NCBI GenBank assembly: GCA_017613275.1
Contig: JAGAED010000012.1
Span: forward strand, 1 to 51,907
From: Clostridia bacterium
GTDB lineage: Bacteria; Bacillota; Clostridia; TANB77; CAG-508
DNA length: 51,907 bases
Direction: 5' to 3'
Part shown: one piece after another, positions 1-7,942 of the stretch
How the letters are laid out: each line of letters begins with the position of its first letter
How positions within the stretch are numbered: position 1 is the first letter of the stretch
The notes under the pieces: model-generated
Database searches by the model: none
The model's input: only the letters and a program-made list of their open reading frames with translations
What the model was told of the DNA's origin: nothing
Program-made: the position numbers and the translations under genes

Positions 1-250
1 AAGAAAAGAAAATTATAAAAAAGAAAAAGAAAACAAAGAGATAAAACAAAAAAATGAAGAAGAAATAACAATTGAGAAGATTGAAGAACCAATAGAACAA
101 ACACCAAAAAGAAAAAGGGGAAGACCAAAAAAAGATAATAGCATAAAAGAGGAAAAAAAAGAAACAAATACAGAATCTGAAGAAACTGTAGAACAAGCTC
201 AAAAAGGAAAAAGAGGAAGACCAAAAAAAGAGGTAAAGAAAGATGAGTAA
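1..250 (+). CDS. C-terminal end of a lysine/glutamate-rich AT-hook protein (5' end outside window)
   Basis: The frame is open from the left edge to a TAA at 248-250 (about 82 codons). The visible part is highly charged and low in complexity, rich in Lys and Glu. It contains two copies of an AT-hook-like motif, KRGRPKK: one about residues 38-44 of the visible part, the other near the end. AT-hooks with a GRP core bind the minor groove of AT-rich DNA, so a DNA-binding tail is the likely role, but the main domain lies outside the window. The stop overlaps the start of yicC by 8 bases, suggesting translational coupling in one operon. Confidence 0.7.
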   Translation, partial: RKENYKKEKENKEIKQKNEEEITIEKIEEPIEQTPKRKRGRPKKDNSIKEEKKETNTESEETVEQAQKGKRGRPKKEVKKDE

Positions 251-1118
251 AAGTATGACTGGCTTTGGTAAATCAACCTTAGCAACAGAATCAAAAGAAT
301 ATCAAGTAGAAATAAAAACTATAAATCATAGATTTGCAGATATAAGTGTAAAAATGCCAAGAGTCTTAAGTTATTTAGAAGAAGATGTAAAAAAAGAAAT
401 TCTAAAGCAAATAAGCAGAGGAAAAATTGAAGTATTTATTACATATTCAAATTCAAGTAGTGAAGATAACGAAGTTAAAATAAATACAGAAATTGCAAAA
501 TTATATATAAACGAGCTTAGAAATTTGGCACAAGCAGAGGGATTACAATCAAACATAGAAGTAACTGAAATAGCAAAATTTCCAGATGTTTTAAAAATTA
601 AATCTAATAATGATGATGAAAAAATTAAGGAAGAATTATTAGAGGTTGTAAAAAATGCTACAAAGAACTTGGTAAACATGAGAACTGCCGAAGGCGAAAA
701 AATTGAACAAGATTTAAATGATAGATTAAATGACATTGAGACTAAAACATTTGAGATTTCTAAGCTTTCTACTGGACTTATTGAAGATTATGTGGTAAAA
801 TTAGAGAATAGGATAAAAGATTTGCTAAAAACAGAAGAAATAGACAAGTCAAGATTAGCACAAGAAGTTGTAATATATGCTGATAAATGTTCTGTTGAAG
901 AAGAAATAACAAGATTAAAATCACATATATCTCAATTTAGAAAAATGCTAGAAAGCGATGGAGCAATAGGAAAGAAAATTGATTTCTTAATTCAAGAAAT
1001 GAATAGAGAAACAAATACAATAGGCTCAAAAGCAAATAACTTGGAAATCACAAACAATGTAATTGAGATAAAAACACAACTTGAAGATATTAGAGAGCAG
1101 ATTCAAAATATAGAATAG
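243..1118 (+). CDS. yicC: YicC family endoribonuclease-like protein
   Basis: This 291-residue protein has the usual length of the YicC/YloC family. The family hallmark MTGFG lies at residues 5-9, with NHR at 28-30. The conserved C-terminal block EMNRETNTIGSKAN is near residues 253-266, preceded by a long helical region. Members are linked to RNA turnover: E. coli YicC and B. subtilis YloC are described as stress-related endoribonucleases acting in the cytoplasm. The gene overlaps the preceding AT-hook gene and is followed 12 bases later by remA, the conserved Firmicute order yicC-remA-gmk-rpoZ (here rpoZ precedes gmk). Nothing looks damaged. Confidence 0.93.
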   Translation: MSKSMTGFGKSTLATESKEYQVEIKTINHRFADISVKMPRVLSYLEEDVKKEILKQISRGKIEVFITYSNSSSEDNEVKINTEIAKLYINELRNLAQAEGLQSNIEVTEIAKFPDVLKIKSNNDDEKIKEELLEVVKNATKNLVNMRTAEGEKIEQDLNDRLNDIETKTFEISKLSTGLIEDYVVKLENRIKDLLKTEEIDKSRLAQEVVIYADKCSVEEEITRLKSHISQFRKMLESDGAIGKKIDFLIQEMNRETNTIGSKANNLEITNNVIEIKTQLEDIREQIQNIE

Positions 1119-1130
1119 GAGTTGAATAAT

Positions 1131-1388
1131 ATGCAATTAGTAAACATAGGATTCGGGAACATAGTGTCTTCAGAAAGAATAGTGGCAATAGTTAGTCCGG
1201 ACTCAGCACCAATAAAAAGAATGGTACAAGAAGCTAAAGATGCGAAAACAGCTGTAGATGCAACATATGGAAGAAGAACAAGAGCTGTTTTAATAATGGA
1301 TTCAGGTCATATCATACTATCAGCTGTTCAACCAGAAACAGTTGCAGGTAGATTAGATAAAAATATAACTGCAGAAGAAAACAATTAA
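1131..1388 (+). CDS. remA: RemA, DUF370 family extracellular-matrix regulator
   Basis: The 85-residue product begins [10 protein letters not shown] and contains the DUF370 features [14 protein letters not shown] and [19 protein letters not shown]. In Bacillus subtilis RemA is a small DNA-binding protein that activates biofilm-matrix and osmoprotection operons; the role here is inferred from the family. ATG 1131 was chosen over an in-frame TTG at 1122 because AGGAG at 1117-1121 sits 9 bases before ATG 1131 and abuts the TTG. A short GC-rich inverted repeat (GCGAC/GTCGC, 1399-1414) lies between this gene and rpoZ; it has no T-run and is not a convincing terminator. Confidence 0.92.
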   Translation: MQLVNIGFGNIVSSERIVAIVSPDSAPIKRMVQEAKDAKTAVDATYGRRTRAVLIMDSGHIILSAVQPETVAGRLDKNITAEENN

Positions 1389-1442
1389 AAAAGTAAGTGC
1401 GACTAAGTTGTCGCTTATAAAAAAGAAAGGAAGTTTTAAATC

Positions 1443-1634
1443 ATGATAGTAAAACCAAGTGTTACTGATTTACTAAAAAAATCAAAAAACAGATATGAAT
1501 TAGTTATTGCAACATCTAAAAGAGCAAGACAAATAGCAAATGGAGCTGATGCTTTAACAGATAAAAAGGAGGAATCACCAGTTACACAAGCTGCGGTTGA
1601 AATAGCAGAAGGGAAGGTAACAATATGTTCGTAA
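1443..1634 (+). CDS. rpoZ: RNA polymerase omega subunit
   Basis: This 63-residue protein matches the omega subunit, which helps assemble and stabilise RNA polymerase around the beta' subunit. The pattern PSVTDLLKKSKNRYELVIATSKRARQIA covers the N-terminal half: a short helix, then the conserved RYELV..ASKRARQI block. This is on the short side for omega but usual for Clostridia. The ribosome binding site AAAGGAAG precedes ATG 1443. The 3' end overlaps gmk by 10 bases, so the two are probably translationally coupled. Confidence 0.92.
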   Translation: MIVKPSVTDLLKKSKNRYELVIATSKRARQIANGADALTDKKEESPVTQAAVEIAEGKVTICS

Positions 1635-2200
1635 TATTATCTGGAGTAGCAGGTGCAGGAAAAGACACAATAAAAAAAGAATTAATAAAAAGGATGGAAA
1701 ATGTAGAAACACTTCCATCTTTTACATCTAGACCTAAAAGAGATGGAGATGTAGAAGGTGGAACATACTTTTTTGTTAGTAGAGAAAAATTCGAGGAAAT
1801 GATTGAAAATAAAGAATTTTATGAATATGATGTACACCACAATCATTATTATGGATTTCCTAAAAAAAGCTTAAAACAAAAAATTGACGATGGAAAAATA
1901 ATTGTAAAAGACATAGATGTTAATGGAACAGAACATTTATTAGAGTTATTAAAAGATGATATGAAAATTGTTACCATCTTTTTAAGAGTGCCAAAAGAGG
2001 AACTTAAAAACAGATTAAAAAATAGAATAGACAAGCCAAGTCCAGCAGAAATTATGCTTAGATTAAATAGGTTTGATTATGAAGAGTCAAGAATTAATTT
2101 GTATGATTATGTTTTGAAAAATAATGACCTAGAAAAAACTGTTCAAATAATTATGACAATTATTAAATATGAACAAGAATTAGAAAAAAATCAAAAATAA
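1625..2200 (+). CDS. gmk: Guanylate kinase (GMP kinase), variant P-loop
   Basis: This 191-residue protein of the guanylate kinase family phosphorylates GMP to GDP. The P-loop is GVAGAGKDT at residues 7-15. The GMP-binding region follows, with SRPKRDGDVEGGTYFFVS and a YEYDVHHNHYYGFPK stretch corresponding to the usual E-x-x-x-x-x-G-x-x-YGTP region. The P-loop ends GKDT rather than the usual GKST/GKGT, and YGF replaces the common YGT, so the protein is divergent although its gene neighbourhood supports the call. A GGGAAGG ribosome binding site at about 1610-1616 lies inside rpoZ. It supplies GDP downstream of the guaA/guaB pair found later in the window. Confidence 0.87.
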   Translation: MFVILSGVAGAGKDTIKKELIKRMENVETLPSFTSRPKRDGDVEGGTYFFVSREKFEEMIENKEFYEYDVHHNHYYGFPKKSLKQKIDDGKIIVKDIDVNGTEHLLELLKDDMKIVTIFLRVPKEELKNRLKNRIDKPSPAEIMLRLNRFDYEESRINLYDYVLKNNDLEKTVQIIMTIIKYEQELEKNQK

Positions 2201-2208
2201 TTTTATGT

Positions 2209-2239
2209 GTGCTAACTATAATTAAATTATAGTTAGCAC
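2209..2239 (+). terminator. Perfect 14-bp hairpin between gmk and ymdB
   Basis: GTGCTAACTATAAT (2209-2222) and its exact reverse complement (2226-2239) are separated by TAA. The only T-run is TTT followed by an A tract, so termination may be weak. It could instead be an mRNA-processing or stability hairpin. Confidence 0.5.
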
Positions 2240-2269
2240 TTTAAAAAATATTTATGAAAGGAAGAAATA

Positions 2270-3040
2270 ATGAATATTCTTGCAATTGGAGATTTAGTTG
2301 GTAATTGCGCTATTAAAGAATTAAGAGAGAAATTACCAATTATTAAGAAAGAAGAAAATATAGATTTTGTAATCGTAAATGGAGAAAATGTTGCAGAAGG
2401 AATGGGAATGACGGAAAAAAATTTTAATGATATTTTAGCTCAAAAAATTAATGTAATTACTATGGGAAATCACACTTGGGGTAAAAAAGATATTTTTAAA
2501 TTTATTGATCATCCACAAATTATAAGACCTGCAAATTACAGCAAACCTGTTTGTGGAAAGGGTTACAATATCTTTGAATGCAAAGGTAAAAAAATAGCTG
2601 TAATAAATTTGATTGGCAGAGTTTCTATGAATGTGCTTTCAGATAATCCATTTATATGCGCAAAAGAAATAGTTGAAAAAATCAAATCAAAGGTTGATAT
2701 AATAATAGTAGATTTTCATGGAGAGGCAACAGCAGAAAAAATAGCTTTTGCATACTACATGGATGGAAAAATAACTGCAATGTTTGGAACACACACACAT
2801 GTACAAACTGCAGATGAAAGAATTTTCCCAAATGGAACTGGTTATATAACAGATATAGGAATGACAGGTCCAATCAATTCTGTAATAGGAATGGCAGTAG
2901 AGGCTTCTGTTAAAAGATTTGAAACAACACTTCCAGAAAAATATAGAATAGCAGAAGGTCAATGTATGCTTAATGGAGTGGTTTTCAAAATAGACGACAC
3001 AACAAATAAAGTAACGTCAATAAAAAGAATACAAAAATAG
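2270..3040 (+). CDS. ymdB: YmdB family metallophosphoesterase (2',3'-cyclic nucleotide phosphodiesterase)
   Basis: This 256-residue protein carries every metal ligand of the YmdB/TIGR00282 family at the same positions as B. subtilis YmdB: Asp8, Glu39, Asn40, Asn67, His68, His150, His175 and His177. The segments are GDLVG, NGENVAEGMGMT, GNHTWG, DFHGEAT and GTHTHVQTAD. In B. subtilis the enzyme hydrolyses 2',3'-cyclic nucleotides and affects the choice between biofilm and motility. That fits with RemA, another biofilm regulator, encoded close by. It is cytoplasmic, with no signal peptide. The ribosome binding site is AAAGGAAG just before ATG 2270. Confidence 0.92.
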   Translation: MNILAIGDLVGNCAIKELREKLPIIKKEENIDFVIVNGENVAEGMGMTEKNFNDILAQKINVITMGNHTWGKKDIFKFIDHPQIIRPANYSKPVCGKGYNIFECKGKKIAVINLIGRVSMNVLSDNPFICAKEIVEKIKSKVDIIIVDFHGEATAEKIAFAYYMDGKITAMFGTHTHVQTADERIFPNGTGYITDIGMTGPINSVIGMAVEASVKRFETTLPEKYRIAEGQCMLNGVVFKIDDTTNKVTSIKRIQK

Positions 3041-3083
3041 AAAAAATATTATTTGATTAAATGGATAGATATAGTTCTAAATA

Positions 3084-3131
3084 ATCTCCTCCCTGAATAT
3101 ATATAAATAAGTATATGTACAGGGAGGAGAT
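3084..3131 (+). promoter_or_regulatory. Hairpin that sequesters the yabP ribosome binding site
   Basis: ATCTCCTCCCTG (3084-3095) is the exact reverse complement of CAGGGAGGAGAT (3120-3131), which holds the yabP Shine-Dalgarno sequence 5 bases before ATG 3137. The loop is 24 bases and AT-rich. The left arm resembles the 16S rRNA anti-Shine-Dalgarno sequence. If the transcript starts upstream of 3084, the ribosome binding site would be buried in a 12-bp stem. If it starts in the loop, the site would be free. It could also act as a weak ymdB terminator. Confidence 0.6.
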
Positions 3132-3136
3132 ATTTT

Positions 3137-3433
3137 ATGACAATAGAAGATAGAAATGGAATAAAGACAGGAGTAATACAAAACCTTATTTTAGAAAATA
3201 GGCAAAAACTTAGTATATCTGGGGTTAATGATGTTTTGAGTTTTGATGATCAAGTTGTAATGGTAGATACAGAACTTGGTTTACTAACTGTTAAGGGAGA
3301 AAATTTAAAAATAAATAAGCTGAGCATAGACACGTCTGAAGTAATAGTAGAGGGAAATATAGGGCATTTATCATATAGCGAAAATTCAGGAGAAAAAGAA
3401 AAAACAATTTTGATTAGTAGGATTTTTGGTTAA
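3137..3433 (+). CDS. yabP: Sporulation protein YabP (YabP/YqfC family)
   Basis: This 98-residue protein starts MTIEDRNGIKTGVIQNLILENRQ. It has the YabP/YqfC pattern of a small beta-rich protein: the central ISGVNDVLSFDDQVVMVDTELGLLTVKGENLKI block is characteristic. In Bacillus it is made in the mother cell during sporulation. The order yabP-yabQ-divIC matches Bacillus and Clostridia, which supports the call and implies that the organism forms spores. Its very strong ribosome binding site lies in a hairpin (3084-3131). The stop codon begins another hairpin. Confidence 0.9.
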   Translation: MTIEDRNGIKTGVIQNLILENRQKLSISGVNDVLSFDDQVVMVDTELGLLTVKGENLKINKLSIDTSEVIVEGNIGHLSYSENSGEKEKTILISRIFG

Positions 3434-3458
3434 CTTTTTGGGACACTTTCGAAAAGTT
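3432..3458 (+). repeat. Copy A of the GGGACACT intergenic hairpin family
   Basis: AACTTTT (3432-3438) pairs with AAAAGTT (3452-3458) around a TGGGACACTTTCG loop. The left arm includes the yabP stop codon. The 15-base core TTTTGGGACACTTTC recurs inverted at 34604-34656, and related cores occur at 11547, 15363 and 19449. There is no T-run, so the role is uncertain. Confidence 0.5.
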
Positions 3459-3505
3459 GACCAGAAAACTTACAAAAATTTTATCATTTTTAAGGAAGTG
3501 GGAAA

Positions 3506-3964
3506 ATGATTACTAATCAAGCTTTTTTATTTTTAATTTTTATAGTTAATGGGTTAATAATAGGCTTTTTATTTGATTTTTTTAGAATACTAAGAAAAAG
3601 TTTTAAAACAAGGGACTTTATAACATACATACAAGATATTACATTTTGGATTTTAACAGGATTTATAGTTTTATATTCAATATTTGTTTTTAATAATGGA
3701 GAGATTAGATTTTTCATATTTTTAGGGATAGCACTAGGGATAATATTATATATGACAATTTTCAGCGATTCTATAATAAAAGTAAGTGTATTTGTAATCC
3801 AATTTATCAAAAATTTTATAGCAAAAATATTACATATAATTCGCATACCAATTTCATTTATAATAAAATTTTTAAAAAAGATATTTAACAAACCAGTATC
3901 GTTTATAACATTAAATATAAAAAATATAAAAATTCGACCAAAACAAGCAAAAGTTACAAAATAA
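3506..3964 (+). CDS. yabQ: Spore cortex biosynthesis protein YabQ
   Basis: This 152-residue integral membrane protein has an N-terminal hydrophobic segment (about residues 5-25) followed by DFFRILRKSF. Two further hydrophobic segments lie near 45-62 and 70-95, then an amphipathic, very basic tail of Ile/Phe/Lys. YabQ is needed for spore cortex formation in Bacillus and sits in the mother-cell membrane. Placement directly after yabP and before a divIC-like gene is the conserved arrangement. A GGAAGTGGG ribosome binding site precedes ATG 3506. Sequence alone would be only suggestive; position makes it firm. Confidence 0.85.
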   Translation: MITNQAFLFLIFIVNGLIIGFLFDFFRILRKSFKTRDFITYIQDITFWILTGFIVLYSIFVFNNGEIRFFIFLGIALGIILYMTIFSDSIIKVSVFVIQFIKNFIAKILHIIRIPISFIIKFLKKIFNKPVSFITLNIKNIKIRPKQAKVTK

Positions 3965-4036
3965 AGGAAGGAATTTGAACTTTTTTGTAGAATATATAAG
4001 TATATGACCATATTAGAAAATGGAGAGAGTTTACAG

Positions 4037-4312
4037 ATGAATAAAACAAGAAAATTATATAAAAAATTATTAATAATAGTTGTTGCAATTTATGTTGTGC
4101 TTACATTGATAAACCAACAAAAAACGCTAAACCAATACTCAAAAGAGAGTCAAAAACTAGCAGTTGAATTGCAAGAAGAACAGGATTATAAAGAAAAACT
4201 AGCAAAAGAACAAGAAGAAGTAAATTCAATAGAATTTATAGAAAAAACTGCTAGGGAAATGTCTGATATGTACTTACCAAATGAAAGAGTATATATAGAT
4301 GCTGGATTATAG
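4037..4312 (+). CDS. divIC: DivIC/FtsB-type septum formation initiator
   Basis: This 91-residue bitopic protein starts MNKTRKLYKKLL. It has one transmembrane helix at about residues 8-27, a coiled-coil rich in Gln, Lys and Glu (about 30-60), and a C-terminal block EFIEKTAREMSDMYLPNERVYID. This is the DivIC/FtsB plan: these proteins sit at the division septum with FtsL and DivIB/FtsQ. ATG 4037 was chosen because GGAGAG at 4022-4027 lies 9 bases ahead; the upstream in-frame ATG 4004 has no ribosome binding site. It follows yabQ as in Bacillus. Confidence 0.85.
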   Translation: MNKTRKLYKKLLIIVVAIYVVLTLINQQKTLNQYSKESQKLAVELQEEQDYKEKLAKEQEEVNSIEFIEKTAREMSDMYLPNERVYIDAGL

Positions 4313-4318
4313 AAGTTT

Positions 4319-4350
4319 AAGAGCTCTTTGGCTATGCCAAGGAGCTTTTT
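4319..4350 (+). terminator. Intrinsic terminator or attenuator between divIC and mutL
   Basis: AGCTCTTTGGC (4322-4332) pairs with GCCAAGGAGCT (4336-4346) around TAT, with one G-U pair, followed by TTTTT. The mutL ribosome binding site GAAAGGA starts right after it. Confidence 0.7.
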
Positions 4351-4364
4351 GAAAGGAAAAAATT

Positions 4365-6122
4365 ATGGGAAATATAGTATTATTAGATGATTTAACAATT
4401 AATCAAATAGCTGCAGGAGAAGTAATAGAGAGACCAGCAAATGTTGTAAAAGAACTTGTGGAAAATGCAATAGATGCAGGAAGTACATCAATTACTGTAG
4501 AGATAAAACAAGGTGGAAAAACACTTATAAAAGTAATAGATAATGGAAAAGGAATTTTAAAAGAAGATATTCCAAATGCCATAGAACGCCATGCAACAAG
4601 CAAAATAAAAAGTATAGAAGATTTGGAAAAGACATACACAATGGGATTTCGTGGAGAAGCTTTGGCAAGTATAGCTTCAATTTCTAAATTAACTATAATG
4701 TCCAAAACAGCTGATGATGAGCTAGGTTTTAAGGTTGTTTCAGAAGCTGGAAATATAGTGGAAGCAGAAGAAACTGGTTGTAAAATCGGAACTACAATGA
4801 TAGTAGAAAATCTATTTTTCAATACTCCTGTAAGATATAAATTTTTAAAACAAGACGCAACTGAATTTAAATTTATAAAAGAATGGGTTCAAAAAGTTGC
4901 TTTAGCAAATCTTAATATAGCATTCAAACTAATAAATGACGGAAAACAAGTTTTCCAATCAACAGGAAATGGGAATATTAGAGATTTAATCTATGTGCTT
5001 TATGGAAAAGAAACAAGCGAAAGCTTAATAGATGTTGATTATAAAGAAGAAAATATCCATATTACAGGTGTTATTGGAAATACTTTGATGGCAAGAGAAA
5101 CTAGAAAAGACCAGATAATATTTTTAAATAAAAGAAATATAAGAAATCAAATGCTTACAAGCAGTGCAGACCAAGCGTTTAAAGGTGGCGGTACAGGGAT
5201 TGGTAAATTTGGATTTTTTATTTTGAACCTAGAAATGCCTGCAGATTACTATGATATCAACGTGCATCCAACAAAAATGGAAGTAAGATTTAAAAACGAA
5301 AGCGAGATTTATAGAATTTTTTATCATGCAATAAAGAGTTCAATTTTAAGCAAAGATTTTCTTGGAAATAATGAACAAGAAGAGAAGAAAAAGGACTATG
5401 TTCAAAATGAATTTAATTTCTTAACAAATCATTTTAGCACGCAAAATAATGCAATAAATAGAATTCATGCGGTAGAAGAGAATACAGCAAGTGATAATGA
5501 AGAAAAACAAGAAGATGGTCAAGAATTAATAAAAAGAGAAAATCAAAGAAAAGTTGATTATATTTACAAAGGAATTTTATTTAGAACATATATAGTAGTA
5601 GAAATAGGAAACGAAATTTACTTAATAGACCAACATGCCGCACATGAAAGGCTTTTATATGAAAAGATTAGAGCCAATTATAAAAGTAATCTTAAAACAA
5701 ATAGCCAAATGATGCTTGTTCCAGAAGTTTATGATTTAACACATAAGGAAATAGAATTTGTAAAAAACAATATAGAAATGTTTCAAAATATTGGATTTGA
5801 CATTGAACTATTTGGCGAAAACTCAGTAAAAATAAATGGTATACCAGATATAGATTATAGGGTAAATAGCAAAAATGTCTTTTTAGACACATTAGACGAA
5901 ATGCTTACAAACGAGAGAAGTACATCAAAAGATATAGAAGAAAGGTTTATAGCAACAGTAGCTTGTAAAGCAGCAGTAAAAGCTAATATGGACTTAACAC
6001 CACAAGAGGTAGATAACTTAATACAAAATCTATTAACCCTAAAAAATCCATATACATGCCCACATGGAAGACCTACAACAATTAAATTTAGTAAAGAAGA
6101 GATAAGTAAGAGAATAAATTAA
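4365..6122 (+). CDS. mutL: DNA mismatch repair protein MutL
   Basis: This 585-residue MutL has an N-terminal GHKL ATPase with the motifs ELVENAIDAGS, DNGKGI and GFRGEALAS. The LNKRNIRN region follows, and the NVHPTKMEVRF segment ends the conserved N-terminal part. After a variable linker (about 330-395), the C-terminal domain carries DQHAAHERLLYE near residue 422, the metal-dependent endonuclease motif of MutL from bacteria lacking MutH. ACKAAVKA and CPHGRPT near the end complete the metal site. It nicks the new strand after MutS recognises a mismatch. mutS is at 25539, not adjacent as in many Clostridia. Confidence 0.96.
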   Translation: MGNIVLLDDLTINQIAAGEVIERPANVVKELVENAIDAGSTSITVEIKQGGKTLIKVIDNGKGILKEDIPNAIERHATSKIKSIEDLEKTYTMGFRGEALASIASISKLTIMSKTADDELGFKVVSEAGNIVEAEETGCKIGTTMIVENLFFNTPVRYKFLKQDATEFKFIKEWVQKVALANLNIAFKLINDGKQVFQSTGNGNIRDLIYVLYGKETSESLIDVDYKEENIHITGVIGNTLMARETRKDQIIFLNKRNIRNQMLTSSADQAFKGGGTGIGKFGFFILNLEMPADYYDINVHPTKMEVRFKNESEIYRIFYHAIKSSILSKDFLGNNEQEEKKKDYVQNEFNFLTNHFSTQNNAINRIHAVEENTASDNEEKQEDGQELIKRENQRKVDYIYKGILFRTYIVVEIGNEIYLIDQHAAHERLLYEKIRANYKSNLKTNSQMMLVPEVYDLTHKEIEFVKNNIEMFQNIGFDIELFGENSVKINGIPDIDYRVNSKNVFLDTLDEMLTNERSTSKDIEERFIATVACKAAVKANMDLTPQEVDNLIQNLLTLKNPYTCPHGRPTTIKFSKEEISKRIN

Positions 6123-6145
6123 AAAGATGCCTTGGGCATCTTTTT
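6121..6145. terminator. Bidirectional terminator between mutL and guaA
   Basis: GATGCC (6126-6131), TTG loop, GGCATC (6135-6140), flanked by A5 on the left and T5 on the right. It can serve mutL on the plus strand and guaA on the minus strand. Confidence 0.85.
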
Positions 6146-6160
6146 AATTTATTCTAATTA

Positions 6161-7699
6161 TTATTCCCACTCAATTGTTGCAGGTGGTTTAGATGTTATA
6201 TCATAAACTACACGATTAACATGAGCAACTTCATTTACAATTCTACTAGAAACTTTTTCCAATATTTCATAAGGAATTTTGCTCCAAACTCCTGTCATAA
6301 AGTCTGTTGTTTCAACAGCACGAAGTGCAATTGTATAATCATAAGTTCTTTCATCTCCCATAACTCCAACAGATTTTAAATTTGTTAAAACTGCGAAATA
6401 TTGGTTGATAGATTTGTGTAAACCAGCATTTGCAATTTCTTCTCTAAAAATTGCATCTGCATCTTTTAAAATTGTAAGTTTATCGTCTGTAATTTCTCCA
6501 ATTACACGAATTGCAAGACCTGGACCAGGGAATGGTTGCCTAAATACTAAGTGTTCTGGAATTCCAAGTTCTAATCCTGTTTTACGAACTTCGTCTTTAA
6601 ATAGACTTCTTAAAGGTTCAACAATTTCTTTGAAATCAACATAGTCAGGTAAACCACCAACATTATGATGACTCTTAATTACAGCACTTTTTCCAAGTCC
6701 GCTTTCTATTACATCTGGGTAAATTGTACCTTGAACAAGAAAATCAACTGTACCAATCTTTTTAGCTTCTTCTTCAAAAACTCTTATAAATTCTTCTCCA
6801 ATTATTTTTCTTTTTCTTTCTGGGTCTGTAATACCAGCAAGTTTATTTAAAAATCTGTCTTTACAATTTACTCTAATTAAATTGATGTCGTATTGGTTTC
6901 TGAAAATTTCTTCAACCTCATCACCTTCATTTTTACGAAGAAGGCCATGGTCTAAGAAAATACAAGTTAAATTTTTTCCAATAGCCTTACTTAATAAAAC
7001 AGCTGCAACAGAAGAATCAACGCCTCCTGATAACGCACATAAAGCTTTTTTATCTCCAATTTTTTCTTTTAATGTTTTTATAGATTCTTCAACAAATGAT
7101 GACATAGTCCAGTCACCTGAGCAATTACAGATATTATATAAAAAGTTTCTAATTACTTGTGTTCCGTTTACAGAATTATTAACTTCTGGATGGAATTGAA
7201 TTCCATATAATTTTTTAGCTTCATTTTCCATTGCGGCATTTGGACAAGAAGATGTAGAACCAATATTTTTAAAGCCTTCTGGAACATTTTCAACAAAATC
7301 GGTATGACTCATTAAAAAGCCATTTGTATTGTTAAATCCTTCGAATAATTTAGAAGAATTATCAATAGAAACTTCGATTGTTCCATATTCTCTTTTTGTT
7401 GCTTTTGCAACACTTCCACCTAAAGTATAAGTCATAAGTTGCATTCCATAGCAAATTCCTAGAACAGGGATACCAAGTTCAAAAATACCATCTGCACATT
7501 TTGGAGAATCTTCTCCAAATACACTTGCAGGTCCACCTGTAAAAATAATTCCTTTTGGATTTTTTTCTTTGATTTTTTCGATTGAAATATCATAAGGTAC
7601 AACTTCTGAATAAACATTGCATTCTCTTACTCTTCTAGCAATTAATTGATTATATTGTCCGCCAAAATCAAGTATTAAAATTAGTTCATTATTTTTCAT
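6161..7699 (-). CDS. guaA: GMP synthase (glutamine-hydrolysing)
   Basis: This 512-residue enzyme converts XMP to GMP using ATP and glutamine. The N-terminal class I glutamine amidotransferase domain has GICYGMQ with nucleophile Cys83 and the His170/Glu172 pair in QFHPEV. The ATP pyrophosphatase domain has the PP-loop SGGVDSS at 224-230. The C-terminal dimerisation domain ends in the conserved KPPATIEWE. The start is supported by GGAGG on the minus strand about 8 bases before ATG. It is divergent from the IMP dehydrogenase gene, so the two steps from IMP to GMP flank one regulatory region. Confidence 0.97.
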   Translation of the reverse strand: MKNNELILILDFGGQYNQLIARRVRECNVYSEVVPYDISIEKIKEKNPKGIIFTGGPASVFGEDSPKCADGIFELGIPVLGICYGMQLMTYTLGGSVAKATKREYGTIEVSIDNSSKLFEGFNNTNGFLMSHTDFVENVPEGFKNIGSTSSCPNAAMENEAKKLYGIQFHPEVNNSVNGTQVIRNFLYNICNCSGDWTMSSFVEESIKTLKEKIGDKKALCALSGGVDSSVAAVLLSKAIGKNLTCIFLDHGLLRKNEGDEVEEIFRNQYDINLIRVNCKDRFLNKLAGITDPERKRKIIGEEFIRVFEEEAKKIGTVDFLVQGTIYPDVIESGLGKSAVIKSHHNVGGLPDYVDFKEIVEPLRSLFKDEVRKTGLELGIPEHLVFRQPFPGPGLAIRVIGEITDDKLTILKDADAIFREEIANAGLHKSINQYFAVLTNLKSVGVMGDERTYDYTIALRAVETTDFMTGVWSKIPYEILEKVSSRIVNEVAHVNRVVYDITSKPPATIEWE

Positions 7700-7727
7700 T
7701 TTTTACCTCCATATTTTTATTTTTATA

Positions 7728-7840
7728 GCAAAAATTATATATTTTTCCGTTATCCCCATCCTAAATTTTTTAAGAAAGCAAAGCTTTCAAAAAAATTTGG
7801 ACGTTCCCCACAATTTCACTACAAAATATATAATTTTTGC
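7728..7840. repeat. 113-bp element bounded by perfect 18-bp inverted repeats, between guaA and guaB
   Basis: GCAAAAATTATATATTTT (7728-7745) is the exact reverse complement of 7823-7840. Inside lies a second imperfect stem centred on AGCAAAGCT near 7778, with arms spanning about 7758-7802. On the minus strand this inner stem is flanked by TGGGGAACG and TGGGGATAACG. It could be a structured leader RNA of guaA, a regulatory site or a miniature inverted-repeat element. I do not recognise it as a known riboswitch, and no target-site duplication is visible. Confidence 0.6.
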
Positions 7841-7881
7841 ATTTAAATTAATAAATGGTTGTAATAATTTTAACATAAAAC

Positions 7882-7910
7882 TTGAAATTAGTCAAAATTT
7901 ATAGTATAAT
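7882..7910 (+). promoter_or_regulatory. Sigma-A-type promoter of the IMP dehydrogenase gene
   Basis: TTGAAA (7882-7887), 17-base spacer, TATAAT (7905-7910). It predicts a start near 7917 and a 5' leader of only about 26 bases, too short for a riboswitch on this strand. Confidence 0.8.
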
Positions 7911-7942
7911 TTTGTAAATTGTTGTAAAAATGGAGGGAAAAA

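Noticed and set aside
1399..1414. GC-rich hairpin between remA and rpoZ as a terminator
   Set aside because: The stem is only five pairs and no T-run follows.
4004..4036. Upstream start for the divIC-like gene
   Set aside because: No ribosome binding site precedes ATG 4004, while ATG 4037 has GGAGAG at the right distance.
7700..7942. Guanine or ykkC-type riboswitch before guaA or guaB
   Set aside because: I could not find the conserved loop sequences of these classes; the guaB leader is also too short. Only the inverted repeat is reported.
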